Shown here in pieces: positions 32,450 through 41,643 of a DNA stretch of 64,000 nt; position 1 is the stretch's first letter, and each line of letters starts with the position of its first letter. Source of the stretch: Orlajensenia stereocauli (GTDB lineage: Bacteria > Actinomycetota > Actinomycetes > Actinomycetales > Microbacteriaceae); assembly GCF_039548895.1 (NCBI RefSeq), contig NZ_JBCLVG010000001.1, one strand, 5' to 3'. A model generated the notes under the pieces. That model worked only from the letters and a program-made list of their open reading frames with translations, ran no database searches and was not told the origin of the DNA. The position numbers and the translations under genes are program-made.

Positions 32450-33400
32450 TCAGAACAGCTTCTCGGCCGCCAGGGTTCCGGTTGCGAGATCGGCGTCGAG
32501 GACCTTGCCGGTGCGAGCCGTCTGGGCGAGCACGATGCCCACGGTGACCAGAGCCACGCCGAGCAACTGCACGGCCGTGAGGGTCTCGCCCAGCCAGAGC
32601 CACGCGACTCCGAAGGCGAACAGCACCTCGGAGGATGCCGTGATGCCGGCAGCCGTTGCCGTGAGGTGCTTGAGTGCGAGCAGCGACAGCAGGAACGGCG
32701 CGAACGAGCCGAGCACCGCGTTCCAGAGGAGCGGAATCGCGAGGGGAACGCTCACTCCCTCCAGGTTGCCGCCCAACGGCACCGTGGAACCCAGCAGCGC
32801 GGGATCGATCTCCCACCATCCGCTGAGCACGCCCCAGAAGACGGTGGCGAAGCCCATGGACCAGAAGCCGACGGCGAGCGGCGACGTCGCCCCGACCTGG
32901 CGCTCGCCCACCACGAAGTAGACCGTCAGCGTGGCCGCGGCGGCCAGCGCGAACAGCACCCCGACGAGGTTCAGTGTCGACTGCCCGATCTGCGCGACGA
33001 CGGCGAGGCCGATGAGCACGAGTGCGATAGCGGTCCAGATGCGCGGCTTCACCCGCTCCTTGAACACCACCCTCGCGATCACGGCGACAGCGAGGACCGC
33101 GAGGTATTCGAGCAGCAGGGCGATGCCGACGGGGAGCAGGCTCACGGCGACGGCGTAGGTCCACTGGAGCAGGGCGACGCCGAAGATGCCGAGCGCCGCC
33201 ATGACGGCGAGCTGACGCCCCGTGATGCGGAATGCGCGACGGTTGGTCACCAGCAGGATGGCACCTGCGATGACGGTGACGGATGCCACCCTCCAGAACG
33301 TCAGCTGCGCCGGCGTGATGCCGGCCTCCACGATCACCTTGGTGGCCGACCCGTTCATGCCGAACAGCAGTGCGGCCGCCAGTGCGTAGAGGTAGCCCAC
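32450..33400 (-). CDS. EamA/DMT-family metabolite exporter
   Basis: A 316-residue transporter with ten predicted membrane helices arranged as two EamA repeats (about 3-135 and 148-290). The first opens YLYALAAALLFGMNGSATK, the second repeats the pattern around ALAAAATLTVYFVVGERQ. Such proteins export amino acids or related metabolites, but the substrate cannot be inferred. The GTG start lies 3 nt after the aldo/keto reductase stop, so the two are one operon. Confidence 0.88.
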   Translation of the reverse strand: MGYLYALAAALLFGMNGSATKVIVEAGITPAQLTFWRVASVTVIAGAILLVTNRRAFRITGRQLAVMAALGIFGVALLQWTYAVAVSLLPVGIALLLEYLAVLAVAVIARVVFKERVKPRIWTAIALVLIGLAVVAQIGQSTLNLVGVLFALAAAATLTVYFVVGERQVGATSPLAVGFWSMGFATVFWGVLSGWWEIDPALLGSTVPLGGNLEGVSVPLAIPLLWNAVLGSFAPFLLSLLALKHLTATAAGITASSEVLFAFGVAWLWLGETLTAVQLLGVALVTVGIVLAQTARTGKVLDADLATGTLAAEKLF

Positions 33401-33403
33401 TCT

Positions 33404-34411
33404 CTAGCGCTGGCCGGTGCCGTGCACTGCGAAGGGCTCGATCGCAGCGATCTCCTCGGCTGAGAGCGCCGGCGCTTCGAGGGCGGCGACGTTCTGCTCC
33501 AGCTGTGCCACGCTCGACGCGCCCACGAGTGCGCTCGTGACAGTCGAGTGCCGCAGGACCCACGACAGGGCGAGCTGTGCGATCGACTGTCCCCGGGCAT
33601 CCGCCACCGTCTTCAGCCCTCGCAGACGCTCGAGGTAGTCGGAGTCGATGCTGTCCTCCGAGAGGAAGCGGCTGGTGGCCGCGCGCGAGTCCGACGGAAC
33701 CTTGCCGTCGAGGTAACGGTCGGTGAGCAGCCCCTGGGCCAGGGGCGAGAACACGATGCTGCCCGTGCCCAGCTCGTCGAGCACCGGGAACAGGCCGTCC
33801 TCGATGTGACGGTCGAACATGGAGTAGCGCGGCTGGTGGATCGTCAGGGGGATCTTGTGCTCGGCGAGAGCCGCGGCAGCGGCCCTGGTCTGCTCGGGGT
33901 CGTAATTCGAGATGCCGACGTAGAGCGCCTTGCCCTGCTGCACGGCACTCGCGAGCGCGCCCATGGTCTCCTCGATGGGAGTCTCGGGGTCGGGGCGGTG
34001 GGAGTAGAAGATGTCGACGTAGTCGAGGCCCAGACGCCCGAGCGACTGGTCGAGCGATGAGAGCAGGTACTTGCGCGATCCGAAGTCGCCGTACGGGCCG
34101 GGCCACATGTCGTAGCCGGCCTTGCTCGAGATGATCACCTCGTCGCGGTACGCACGGAAGTCCTCGGCGAAGATGCGACCGAAGTTGGTCTCGGCCGAAC
34201 CGTAGGGAGGGCCGTAGTTGTTGGCGAGGTCGAAGTGCGTGATGCCCAGGTCGAAGGCCCGGCGCAGGATCGCGCGCTGGACGTCGGTCGAGCGCTCGTC
34301 GCCGAAGTTGTGCCAGAGGCCCAACGACAGCGCCGGGAGCTTCAGGCCGCTGCGGCCGGTGCGGCGGTAGGTCATCTCGTCATAGCGGGTGGGGTCGGCG
34401 ACATAAGGCAT
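33404..34411 (-). CDS. Aldo/keto reductase (YghZ/glyceraldehyde-3-phosphate reductase-like)
   Basis: A 335-residue NADPH-dependent reductase of the AKR14-type subfamily. Catalytic residues are visible: Asp in DLANNYGPPYGSAE, the tetrad Tyr in the same segment, Lys in ISSKAGYDMWPGPYGDFGSRKYL (the YDMWPGPYG loop is typical of YghZ), and His in YSHRPDPETP. It probably reduces methylglyoxal or L-glyceraldehyde-3-phosphate. It is first in a two-gene operon with an EamA exporter, which may remove the product. That link is inference. Confidence 0.9.
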   Translation of the reverse strand: MPYVADPTRYDEMTYRRTGRSGLKLPALSLGLWHNFGDERSTDVQRAILRRAFDLGITHFDLANNYGPPYGSAETNFGRIFAEDFRAYRDEVIISSKAGYDMWPGPYGDFGSRKYLLSSLDQSLGRLGLDYVDIFYSHRPDPETPIEETMGALASAVQQGKALYVGISNYDPEQTRAAAAALAEHKIPLTIHQPRYSMFDRHIEDGLFPVLDELGTGSIVFSPLAQGLLTDRYLDGKVPSDSRAATSRFLSEDSIDSDYLERLRGLKTVADARGQSIAQLALSWVLRHSTVTSALVGASSVAQLEQNVAALEAPALSAEEIAAIEPFAVHGTGQR

Positions 34412-34644
34412 GAGGTCAGCCTAGGGCTCGGCGGCGACGCCCGTGTGGCGTGCGGCTCCTCCCCAGCGCGAGGCTCGCATCCGCTTTCGAACGGACAGCG
34501 GATCTCGCCAGAGGCACGATTCCGGATCCCGCCAGCATGTGTTCAACGCGGCCCGCCCGGGAGCTTTCCAGGCACGGGTGGCAACGGCGCGGGCCGCGTC
34601 CCCGGAGCGAACGCGTCGGGGCAGGAGACCAGACGGAGGAAGCC
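34412..34644. other. Intergenic region between divergent akr and ssb genes
   Basis: A 233-nt spacer without a convincing gene. It must hold the divergent promoters of the aldo/keto reductase and ssb, but I see no clear -10/-35 pair. A GGAGGAAGCC ribosome-binding site precedes ssb. Confidence 0.4.
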
Positions 34645-35178
34645 ATGTCGAACCCCATCACCATCGTCGGAAACGTCGGAACGGATCCGACGGCGGCGAT
34701 CCTTCCCGGAGGCGCGCGCAAAGTGACCTTCCGTATCGCCGTGAGCGAGCGGTACTACGACAGGAAGAAGAACGAGTGGGTCGACGCCGACCCCAGCTGG
34801 TTCACTGTCGAGGCGTTCCGCACCCTCGGCGAGCATGTGGAGCAGTCGGTCCATCGCGGCGACAACGTGATCGTCTCAGGAAGGCTGCGGGTGCGCACGT
34901 GGGAGAACGACAAGGGTCGCGGCACGGCTGTCGACCTCGAGGCCGACGCCGTCGGGCACAACCTCGCGTGGGGGACCAGTACCTACTCGAAGACGCACCG
35001 GACCGAGTCGGCGTCGCAGGATACGACTGATCTGCAGGCGCAGCAGTCCGAGCACAGGCAGCCCGGAACGGGTGGTGGCGGCGGCGAGGAGGCCGCCCAA
35101 CGCAGCGGGTGGACGGTGCCGCTCTCGGAGCCCTCCGAAGCCCCTGCCCTCGTCGGAGCTGGTGACACTCCCTTCTGA
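34645..35178 (+). CDS. ssb: Single-stranded DNA-binding protein, second-type paralogue
   Basis: A 177-residue SSB. The OB fold (about 1-110) has the family blocks TIVGNVGTDPTA, RIAVSERYYDR and EAFRTLGEHVEQSVHRGDNVIVSGRL. The tail is Gln/Gly-rich and ends GDTPF, a weakened form of the usual acidic DDIPF tip that recruits repair proteins. It is not between rpsF and rpsR, where the essential actinobacterial ssb normally lies. This is therefore probably the accessory SsbB type. The ATG has AGACGGAGGAAGCC upstream. Confidence 0.88.
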   Translation: MSNPITIVGNVGTDPTAAILPGGARKVTFRIAVSERYYDRKKNEWVDADPSWFTVEAFRTLGEHVEQSVHRGDNVIVSGRLRVRTWENDKGRGTAVDLEADAVGHNLAWGTSTYSKTHRTESASQDTTDLQAQQSEHRQPGTGGGGGEEAAQRSGWTVPLSEPSEAPALVGAGDTPF

Positions 35179-35187
35179 CCGCGACCC

Positions 35188-35193
35188 TAGACT
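35188..35193 (+). promoter_or_regulatory. -10 box of the DUF6993 lipoprotein gene
   Basis: TAGACT. The predicted start near 35200 leaves a leader of about 34 nt with GGAGGAGGAGCGG before the GTG at 35234. Confidence 0.55.
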
Positions 35194-35233
35194 CTGGGTG
35201 TGCCTCCGTGGGGTGGCGGAGGAGGAGCGGAGC

Positions 35234-35719
35234 GTGCGTCGACGCAATCGGATGCTGACCGGTGCGGCACTCGCCGTCGGTGCGGTCGTGGCGCTCAGCG
35301 CCTGCACCCCTGCGGCTCCGATTCCCTCGCCGACGACCGCGATGCCCACCGCGTCGTCCACGCCAACGCCCACGGCCCCGGCGGTCCCCGAACTGGAGCC
35401 GGGACTCTCGGCCGGCGAGAACCTCGACTACTTCGACCTCGTCAACAACGCCGTGATCGTCGCGAACGCCGCCGCCGGAGGGCGCGACTTCGTCGACGCA
35501 CTCGTCGCCGGCGGGTTCGACAAGGCCGCCATGCAGGTCACTCCAGACCGAACGGCCGTCGACCTCCAGGCCGACAGCGTCCAGTGGTCCGTGCTGTTCA
35601 ACGGCGAATGCCTGGTCGGACAGTACGGGCCGGCATCCGGTGGCTACCACAGCGAGGTCGCCGCCCCCTCTGGTCAGGGAGCCTGTCTGCTGGGAGAGAC
35701 GCGCCCCATAGACTGGTAG
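35234..35719 (+). CDS. DUF6993-type lipoprotein
   Basis: A 161-residue secreted lipoprotein. The signal peptide has basic residues RRRNR and lipobox ALSAC (Cys near 23). A Thr/Pro/Ser-rich linker (about 27-55) leads to a small C-terminal domain with DRTAVDLQADSVQWSVLFNGECLVGQYG and two Cys. I recognise it as the actinobacterial DUF6993 family; function is unknown. GTG start with an unusually strong ribosome-binding site. Its last codons (RPIDW) contain the TAGACT promoter box of ettA. Confidence 0.8.
   Translation: MRRRNRMLTGAALAVGAVVALSACTPAAPIPSPTTAMPTASSTPTPTAPAVPELEPGLSAGENLDYFDLVNNAVIVANAAAGGRDFVDALVAGGFDKAAMQVTPDRTAVDLQADSVQWSVLFNGECLVGQYGPASGGYHSEVAAPSGQGACLLGETRPIDW
35709..35714 (+). 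promoter_or_regulatory. -10 box of ettA inside the upstream gene
   Basis: TAGACT within the last codons of the lipoprotein gene, 10 nt before the ettA ATG. The expected start leaves almost no leader. Confidence 0.55.
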
Positions 35720-35724
35720 GCGCT

Positions 35725-37407
<1,683 letters not shown>

Positions 37408-37423
37408 GCGGTCGGTTCGACCT

Positions 37424-37918
37424 GTGAGGCTCAACGTCCCGATCCGGCTGCGCTGGAGCGACCTCGACGCCTACGCCCACGTCAACAACGCCTCGATGCT
37501 GCGCCTTCTCGAGGAGGCGCGCATCCAGGCGTTCTGGGAGACGGACGAGGCCGTCGACGGCGACACCGCCGTCGGCGCCTCGACCGCCGTGCTCGACGGT
37601 CGCCCGGGTGCTGAGACCCTCACGATCATCGCCCGCCAAGAGGTCGAGTACCTCGCGCAGGTGCCCTACCAACGGTTGCCGCTCGACGTCCGGCTCTGGA
37701 TCGGGCGCATGGGCGGCGCGAGCCTCGAGGTCTGCTACGAGGTGTGGTCGCCCGTCGGCGTCGAGCCGGGGGTGCTCTACGCCCGGGCGGCGACGACGAT
37801 CGTGCTGGTGGATGCCGCATCCGGTCGCCCACGACGCATCAGCGATCACGAGCGGGCGTCGTGGACTCCCTATCTCGACGAGCCAGTGGCGTTCACGAAG
37901 CGCAACCCTGCCCGCTGA
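37424..37918 (+). CDS. Hotdog-fold acyl-CoA thioesterase (FcbC/YbgC type)
   Basis: A 164-residue single hotdog domain. The signature RLRWSDLDAYAHVNNASMLRLLEEAR (about 8-33) includes the catalytic Asp of 4-hydroxybenzoyl-CoA-type thioesterases. It hydrolyses some acyl-CoA in the cytoplasm; chain specificity is unknown. The GTG start is 16 nt after ettA, so it is probably co-transcribed. A convergent DUF2231 gene follows. Confidence 0.88.
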   Translation: MRLNVPIRLRWSDLDAYAHVNNASMLRLLEEARIQAFWETDEAVDGDTAVGASTAVLDGRPGAETLTIIARQEVEYLAQVPYQRLPLDVRLWIGRMGGASLEVCYEVWSPVGVEPGVLYARAATTIVLVDAASGRPRRISDHERASWTPYLDEPVAFTKRNPAR

Positions 37919-37957
37919 ATTCCGCGGGCGCACAAGCGCAGCGACGACGGCGAGCGG

Positions 37958-38461
37958 CTACTCCTCGAGCGGTGTGTCGCTGAACGAGCCCTCCCAGACC
38001 GCGCGCGATCCGGACTCGCCGATGATCACCGTCGTGATGATGCCGGCCGGCACCACGACGACGGCCGCGACGGCGAGCACGATCGCGACGATGCGCCGCA
38101 CCAGGGGCGACGGGGCATCATCGGCGGCCCGCTTCTCGACCACGCGGTACCAGACATGCACGACGATGGAGAGCACCGCCAGCGCGATGGTCCACGGCAG
38201 CAGGGTGTCGCCGAGATCGGTGTGCTCCTGGATCAGCGGCGAGTCGGGCAGGCGATCCTTCAGCCATTCGCCCGCCTCCTTCGCCACGAAGACGAGTACC
38301 GCAGCGATCACACCGAGGATGGGCGTCACGAGTCCGAACCAGCGCCTCGCCCGTCGCCAGACCGCCGCCAGAAGCACCACGATCGCGGCGACGGGTACCA
38401 CGATGACGACGGCGTGCACGATGAGGATGTGCAGCGGGAGTCCGTTGATCGAGTAGTCCAT
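37958..38461 (-). CDS. DUF2231 membrane protein, partner of the Rieske protein
   Basis: A 167-residue protein with four predicted membrane helices matching DUF2231. The first helix has the family pattern GLPLHILIVHAVV with two conserved His that could bind haem or metal. It follows the Rieske gene by about 18 nt (start ATG 38461; GTG 38476 is possible and would lie 3 nt after that stop). Fusions or pairs of DUF2231 with Rieske domains are known in actinobacteria. I infer a membrane electron-transfer partner under the same sigma-factor promoter. Confidence 0.8.
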   Translation of the reverse strand: MDYSINGLPLHILIVHAVVIVVPVAAIVVLLAAVWRRARRWFGLVTPILGVIAAVLVFVAKEAGEWLKDRLPDSPLIQEHTDLGDTLLPWTIALAVLSIVVHVWYRVVEKRAADDAPSPLVRRIVAIVLAVAAVVVVPAGIITTVIIGESGSRAVWEGSFSDTPLEE

Positions 38462-38479
38462 GATGTCGGATGCCACTGC

Positions 38480-38971
38480 TCACGCCGACGCGAGCACTGC
38501 GTCGCCGTCGACGGTGATCGTGAGCTTCGCGAGACCTGTCAGCGCCTTGCTGCCCGGGAACGGCTCACCGGTCGCGGCATCGAACCGCGACTGGTGGCAG
38601 GGGCAGTCGAACTCGGTCACCGCGGCGGCCACCACGCACTGCTGGTGCGTGCAGATGGCGCTGAAGCCCACCACCTCACCGGCTGTCGGTTGCGCCAGCA
38701 CGATCGGGTCGGCGCCGAGCTTCGCGTCGATCGACCCGCCGACGGGGATGTCGGCGAGCTTCGCGACCTCGGTTCCGGATGCGGCTCCGCTGTCGGGAGC
38801 GGCCGAGGACGAGCTCGACGGTGCCTGAGTGGCGGCATCCGTCGTCGGGGAATCGGCAGGCGTGGAACTCGTATCGGTGCCCGGAGTGCACGCTGCGAGG
38901 GCGATGGCGCTCGCGCCGGCTCCGCTGATGACGAGTGCTGCTCGGCGCGTGATGATCTTCTGCTCGGTCAT
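38480..38971 (-). CDS. Exported Rieske [2Fe-2S] lipoprotein
   Basis: A 163-residue protein with a twin-arginine signal (ITRRAALVISGAGASA) ending in a lipobox ALAAC, so it is exported folded with its cluster and lipid-anchored. A Ser/Thr/Ala-rich linker leads to the Rieske domain. Cluster ligands are in CTHQQC and CPCHQSRFD (two Cys, two His), and a GEPFPGSKALTGL stretch follows. The ATG at 38971 is chosen because the Tat signal begins there. It is transcribed from a TGAACC-N16-CGTGTT promoter that faces the identical promoter of the sigma-factor gene. Confidence 0.9.
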   Translation of the reverse strand: MTEQKIITRRAALVISGAGASAIALAACTPGTDTSSTPADSPTTDAATQAPSSSSSAAPDSGAASGTEVAKLADIPVGGSIDAKLGADPIVLAQPTAGEVVGFSAICTHQQCVVAAAVTEFDCPCHQSRFDAATGEPFPGSKALTGLAKLTITVDGDAVLASA

Positions 38972-39052
38972 GGTGCGGGTCGATCCTCTCGATGGGTGCT
39001 GGATGAAGCCGGAGTAGCTTTGCAGTTCTGGAGGGAAGACGGTTCTACAGGG

Positions 39053-39080
39053 AACACGGCGCAGCATCGCGAAAGGTTCA
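39053..39080 (-). promoter_or_regulatory. ECF (SigL-type) promoter of the Rieske-DUF2231 operon
   Basis: On the minus strand TGAACC (39075-39080), a 16-nt spacer and CGTGTT (39053-39058). This is the same hexamer pair and spacing as the sigma gene's own promoter and matches the consensus I recall for M. tuberculosis SigL. Confidence 0.8.
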
Positions 39081-39103
39081 ACCGAGCTTTCCGGGAGTAC
39101 GAC

Positions 39104-39131
39104 TGAACCGAAGACGTGCGCCATTCGTGTT
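39104..39131 (+). promoter_or_regulatory. ECF (SigL-type) autoregulatory promoter of the sigma-factor gene
   Basis: TGAACC (39104-39109), 16-nt spacer, CGTGTT (39126-39131), 18 nt before the GTG start at 39150. A GATGGAGGTG ribosome-binding site lies between. Confidence 0.8.
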
Positions 39132-39149
39132 AACGATGGAGGTGCTCTC

Positions 39150-39659
39150 GTGAGCGATGACCGGGCCGAGGCTCTGCGCGTCATCCAGGACGAGCACGCG
39201 CCGGCGCTCTGGCGCTACGTCGTGCGACTGACCGGCGACAGGGCACTGGCCGATGACATCGTCCAGGAGGTCATGCTGCGGGCCTGGCGGCGCCCGGAGA
39301 TCCTCGACCAGTCCGAGAGCTCGGCACGCGCCTGGCTGTTCACGGTGACCCGCAATCTCGTGATCGACGACAGGAGGAGCGCCAGGGTGCAGCAGGAGTT
39401 CGCCATGCACGACGTTCCCGAGGTGATGGAGGCCGATGCGACGGATGCCGCCCTCGATCGCTGGCTCATCGCCGACGCCCTCGGCGAGCTGAGCCACGAC
39501 CATCGTGCCGTGCTCGTGACCGTCTACTACGGCGGACGATCGGTGGCCGAGGCAGCCGACGAGCTCGGCGTTCCCAGCGGGACCGTCAAGTCGCGGCTGC
39601 ACTACGCCCTGCGCGCACTGCGCCTCGCCCTGCAGGAACGCGGGGTGACCGGACGATGA
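39150..39659 (+). CDS. ECF RNA polymerase sigma factor (SigL/SigK-like)
   Basis: A 169-residue group-4 sigma factor. Region 2 (about 17-80) includes DDIVQEVMLRAWRRPE and region 4 (about 115-160) has the helix-turn-helix VAEAADELGVPSGTVKSRLHYALRAL. It overlaps the anti-sigma gene by 4 nt (ATGA), giving coupled synthesis. Sequence pattern, the partner with a membrane anchor and zinc-type motif, and the TGAACC/CGTGTT promoter all fit the mycobacterial SigL-RslA system. The GTG start follows GGAGGTGCTC. The inducing signal is not known here; redox or envelope stress is likely. Confidence 0.9.
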   Translation: MSDDRAEALRVIQDEHAPALWRYVVRLTGDRALADDIVQEVMLRAWRRPEILDQSESSARAWLFTVTRNLVIDDRRSARVQQEFAMHDVPEVMEADATDAALDRWLIADALGELSHDHRAVLVTVYYGGRSVAEAADELGVPSGTVKSRLHYALRALRLALQERGVTGR

Positions 39660-40438
39660 GCGCGACCACGGATGCCTTCTCGGACTGGGACGCCGCCTAC
39701 GTGCTGGGGGCGCTGAGCTCGCGCGAGCGTCTCGACTACGAGGACCACCTCTCGACCTGTCCGCGTTGCAGTGCTGCCGTGGCCGAGGTCTCCGGTGTGC
39801 CCGGGCTGCTGTCGCGGGTGTCGATCGAGGAGATCCCGGATGCCGCAGACGTCGAGCCTGGGCAGCGGGCGTCTGCGCCACTGTCGCCGCTCGAACCGCG
39901 TCCGGTACCTGTCGCGGCACCGAGCGCGCTCCGCGACGCAGCTGCGCCGCGTCCCCGCCGCCGCCGGACCCGCATCGTCGTGGCAGCAGCGCTCGGCGTG
40001 GCGGCCGTGACCGTCGCTCTGGTGCTCTCGATCGGCGGGGTGGCGAGCCCGCCGGCGGCGCAGGCCGAGACCGTGCACCTCGACAGCACCGGCCAGACCG
40101 CCCTGAGTGCCGACGTCAGGGTGGTGGGGGAGGCGTGGGGAACCGCCTTGTCGACGCATTGCCGATACAAGAACGGCGGCGACAGCGGCGGCGGATACGA
40201 CCGGCACGGCGACGGCGACAGCGGCAGCGGCGGCGGTTCCGCGGCATCCGATCGCTACGGCCTCTACGTGACGGACGACGCGGGAGACTCGCGCCTGGTC
40301 TCGAGTTGGAGCGCAGCCCCGGGCACCGACGTGCGCGCCGACGGCTCGACCGACGTGCCCATCGACCGCATCACCATGGTCGACATCCGCGCCCTGGGCT
40401 CCGACGACGTGCTGCTGCAGGCCGAGCTCGAGCACTGA
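39656..40438 (+). CDS. Membrane-bound anti-sigma factor (RslA/RskA-like)
   Basis: A 260-residue single-pass protein. The cytoplasmic N-terminus carries an anti-sigma zinc motif, H-x3-C-x2-C in DHLSTCPRC (near 30-40), after AYVLGALSSRERLDYE. A membrane helix follows at about 104-125. The outer domain contains a Gly/Asp/His-rich low-complexity loop (about 168-196) and ends with strands like those of RskA. It should hold the sigma factor at the membrane until a signal releases it. The coding overlap with the sigma gene supports a 1:1 pair. Confidence 0.88.
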   Translation: MSATTDAFSDWDAAYVLGALSSRERLDYEDHLSTCPRCSAAVAEVSGVPGLLSRVSIEEIPDAADVEPGQRASAPLSPLEPRPVPVAAPSALRDAAAPRPRRRRTRIVVAAALGVAAVTVALVLSIGGVASPPAAQAETVHLDSTGQTALSADVRVVGEAWGTALSTHCRYKNGGDSGGGYDRHGDGDSGSGGGSAASDRYGLYVTDDAGDSRLVSSWSAAPGTDVRADGSTDVPIDRITMVDIRALGSDDVLLQAELEH

Positions 40439-40533
40439 CCCGGGCTGTGGGCAGGTATCGCGCGCCGATGGCGAGGCGGTCCCCTCATGGCATCCTCACA
40501 GCGCCGTCACAGGCTGAGTGCCCCCGAGCCATA

Positions 40534-40556
40534 CCCTGCCCATATCCCCGGCAGGG
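40534..40556. other. Small hairpin upstream of the phosphodiester glycosidase gene
   Basis: CCCTGCC (40534-40540) and GGCAGGG (40550-40556) form a perfect 7-bp stem with a 9-nt loop, just before a TAGAAC box that lies 6 nt from the ATG at 40590. It could terminate the anti-sigma transcript or serve as an operator. Confidence 0.45.
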
Positions 40557-40589
40557 CTGGTGCCTAAGCTCGCCGCCTAGAACTGAGGC

Positions 40590-41642
40590 ATGAGCCAGAA
40601 AGAGACGCCAGAGCCGTCGGCCCCGCACGCCCCAAGCGAAGCGAGGAGCCGCCATCCACGACGGGTCATCGTCGCGTCTGCGGCCGTGGTGGCACTCGCC
40701 ATGGGAGGCGGTTCGGCATGGGCCCTCGACAGGTTCGTGATCCCGCACGTGGCCATTGCGAATGTGTCGGAGTACGAAGCAGAGCAGTCGGCAGGGACCG
40801 GAACGGCATCCGAAGCCGACGCGACCGGCGCGACCGGCGTGACCGGCGCCACCGACGACGACACCACTGATGCCTCGGCCGTCGTCACAGACACCTCGCT
40901 CAGCTCCGACTCGGCCGACATCAGCATCTCGACAGTGACGACGGGCTCAGGCGATGCCACCGTGACGTACTACGTCGCCGACGTGTCGCTGACGGATGCC
41001 ACCACCCTGCGCTCGGCCTTCGCACAGGACAGCTACGGCGAGAACATCACCGAGACCACCTCCGACATCGCCGGAGACAACGCGGCGATCTTCGCGATCA
41101 ACGGCGACTACTACGGTTTCCGCGACACCGGGATCGTCATCCGCAACGGTGTGGTCTACCGCGACGCCGGTACTCGTGAGGGACTGGCCTTCTACCGCGA
41201 TGGGACCGTGAAGGTCTACGACGAGACGGCCACCTCAGCAGACGAGCTCGTGGCCGACGGGGTCTGGAACACGCTCTCCTTCGGTCCTGCGATCGTCGAG
41301 GGCGGGGAGACCGTGGCCGGGATCGAAGACGTCGAGGTCGACACGAACTTCGGCAATCACTCGATCCAGGGCGAGCAGCCGCGCACGGCCATCGGCGTGA
41401 TCGACGAGAACCACCTCGTCTTCGTGGTCGTCGACGGCCGCAGCCCCGGCTACAGCGCCGGGGTGACGATGACCGGGCTCGCCCAGATCATGGAGGGCCT
41501 CGGGGCGACGACCGCCTACAACATCGACGGCGGCGGTTCCTCCACCATGTACTTCGACGGCCAGCTGGTGAACGACCCGCTCGGCACGGGTGAGGAACGC
41601 GGCACCAGCGACATCCTCTACATCGCGAACCCGGCGGCATGA
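40590..41642 (+). CDS. Exported phosphodiester glycosidase (NAGPA-domain) protein
   Basis: A 350-residue protein with an N-terminal membrane anchor or signal (about 25-47), a Thr/Ala/Asp-rich linker and a C-terminal phosphodiester glycosidase domain. Diagnostic motifs are AIFAINGDYYGFRDTGIVIRNG, QPRTAIGVID and YNIDGGGSSTMYFDG. Family members remove GlcNAc from phosphodiester-linked sugars or trim cell-wall or exopolysaccharide phosphodiesters outside the cell. It is followed after 1 nt by a GT2 glycosyltransferase, which suggests a shared role in a surface polymer. Confidence 0.88.
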   Translation: MSQKETPEPSAPHAPSEARSRHPRRVIVASAAVVALAMGGGSAWALDRFVIPHVAIANVSEYEAEQSAGTGTASEADATGATGVTGATDDDTTDASAVVTDTSLSSDSADISISTVTTGSGDATVTYYVADVSLTDATTLRSAFAQDSYGENITETTSDIAGDNAAIFAINGDYYGFRDTGIVIRNGVVYRDAGTREGLAFYRDGTVKVYDETATSADELVADGVWNTLSFGPAIVEGGETVAGIEDVEVDTNFGNHSIQGEQPRTAIGVIDENHLVFVVVDGRSPGYSAGVTMTGLAQIMEGLGATTAYNIDGGGSSTMYFDGQLVNDPLGTGEERGTSDILYIANPAA

Positions 41643-41643
41643 C

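Noticed and set aside
35200..35724. Upstream start at GTG 35200 for an ettA fusion protein
   Set aside because: The frame is open, but it overlaps the whole lipoprotein gene in another frame and encodes Arg-rich nonsense. EttA starts at the conserved MADYIYSM.
38972..39184. Longer Rieske protein starting at 39184
   Set aside because: It would run through both ECF promoters, and the Tat signal would be internal. ATG 38971 is correct.
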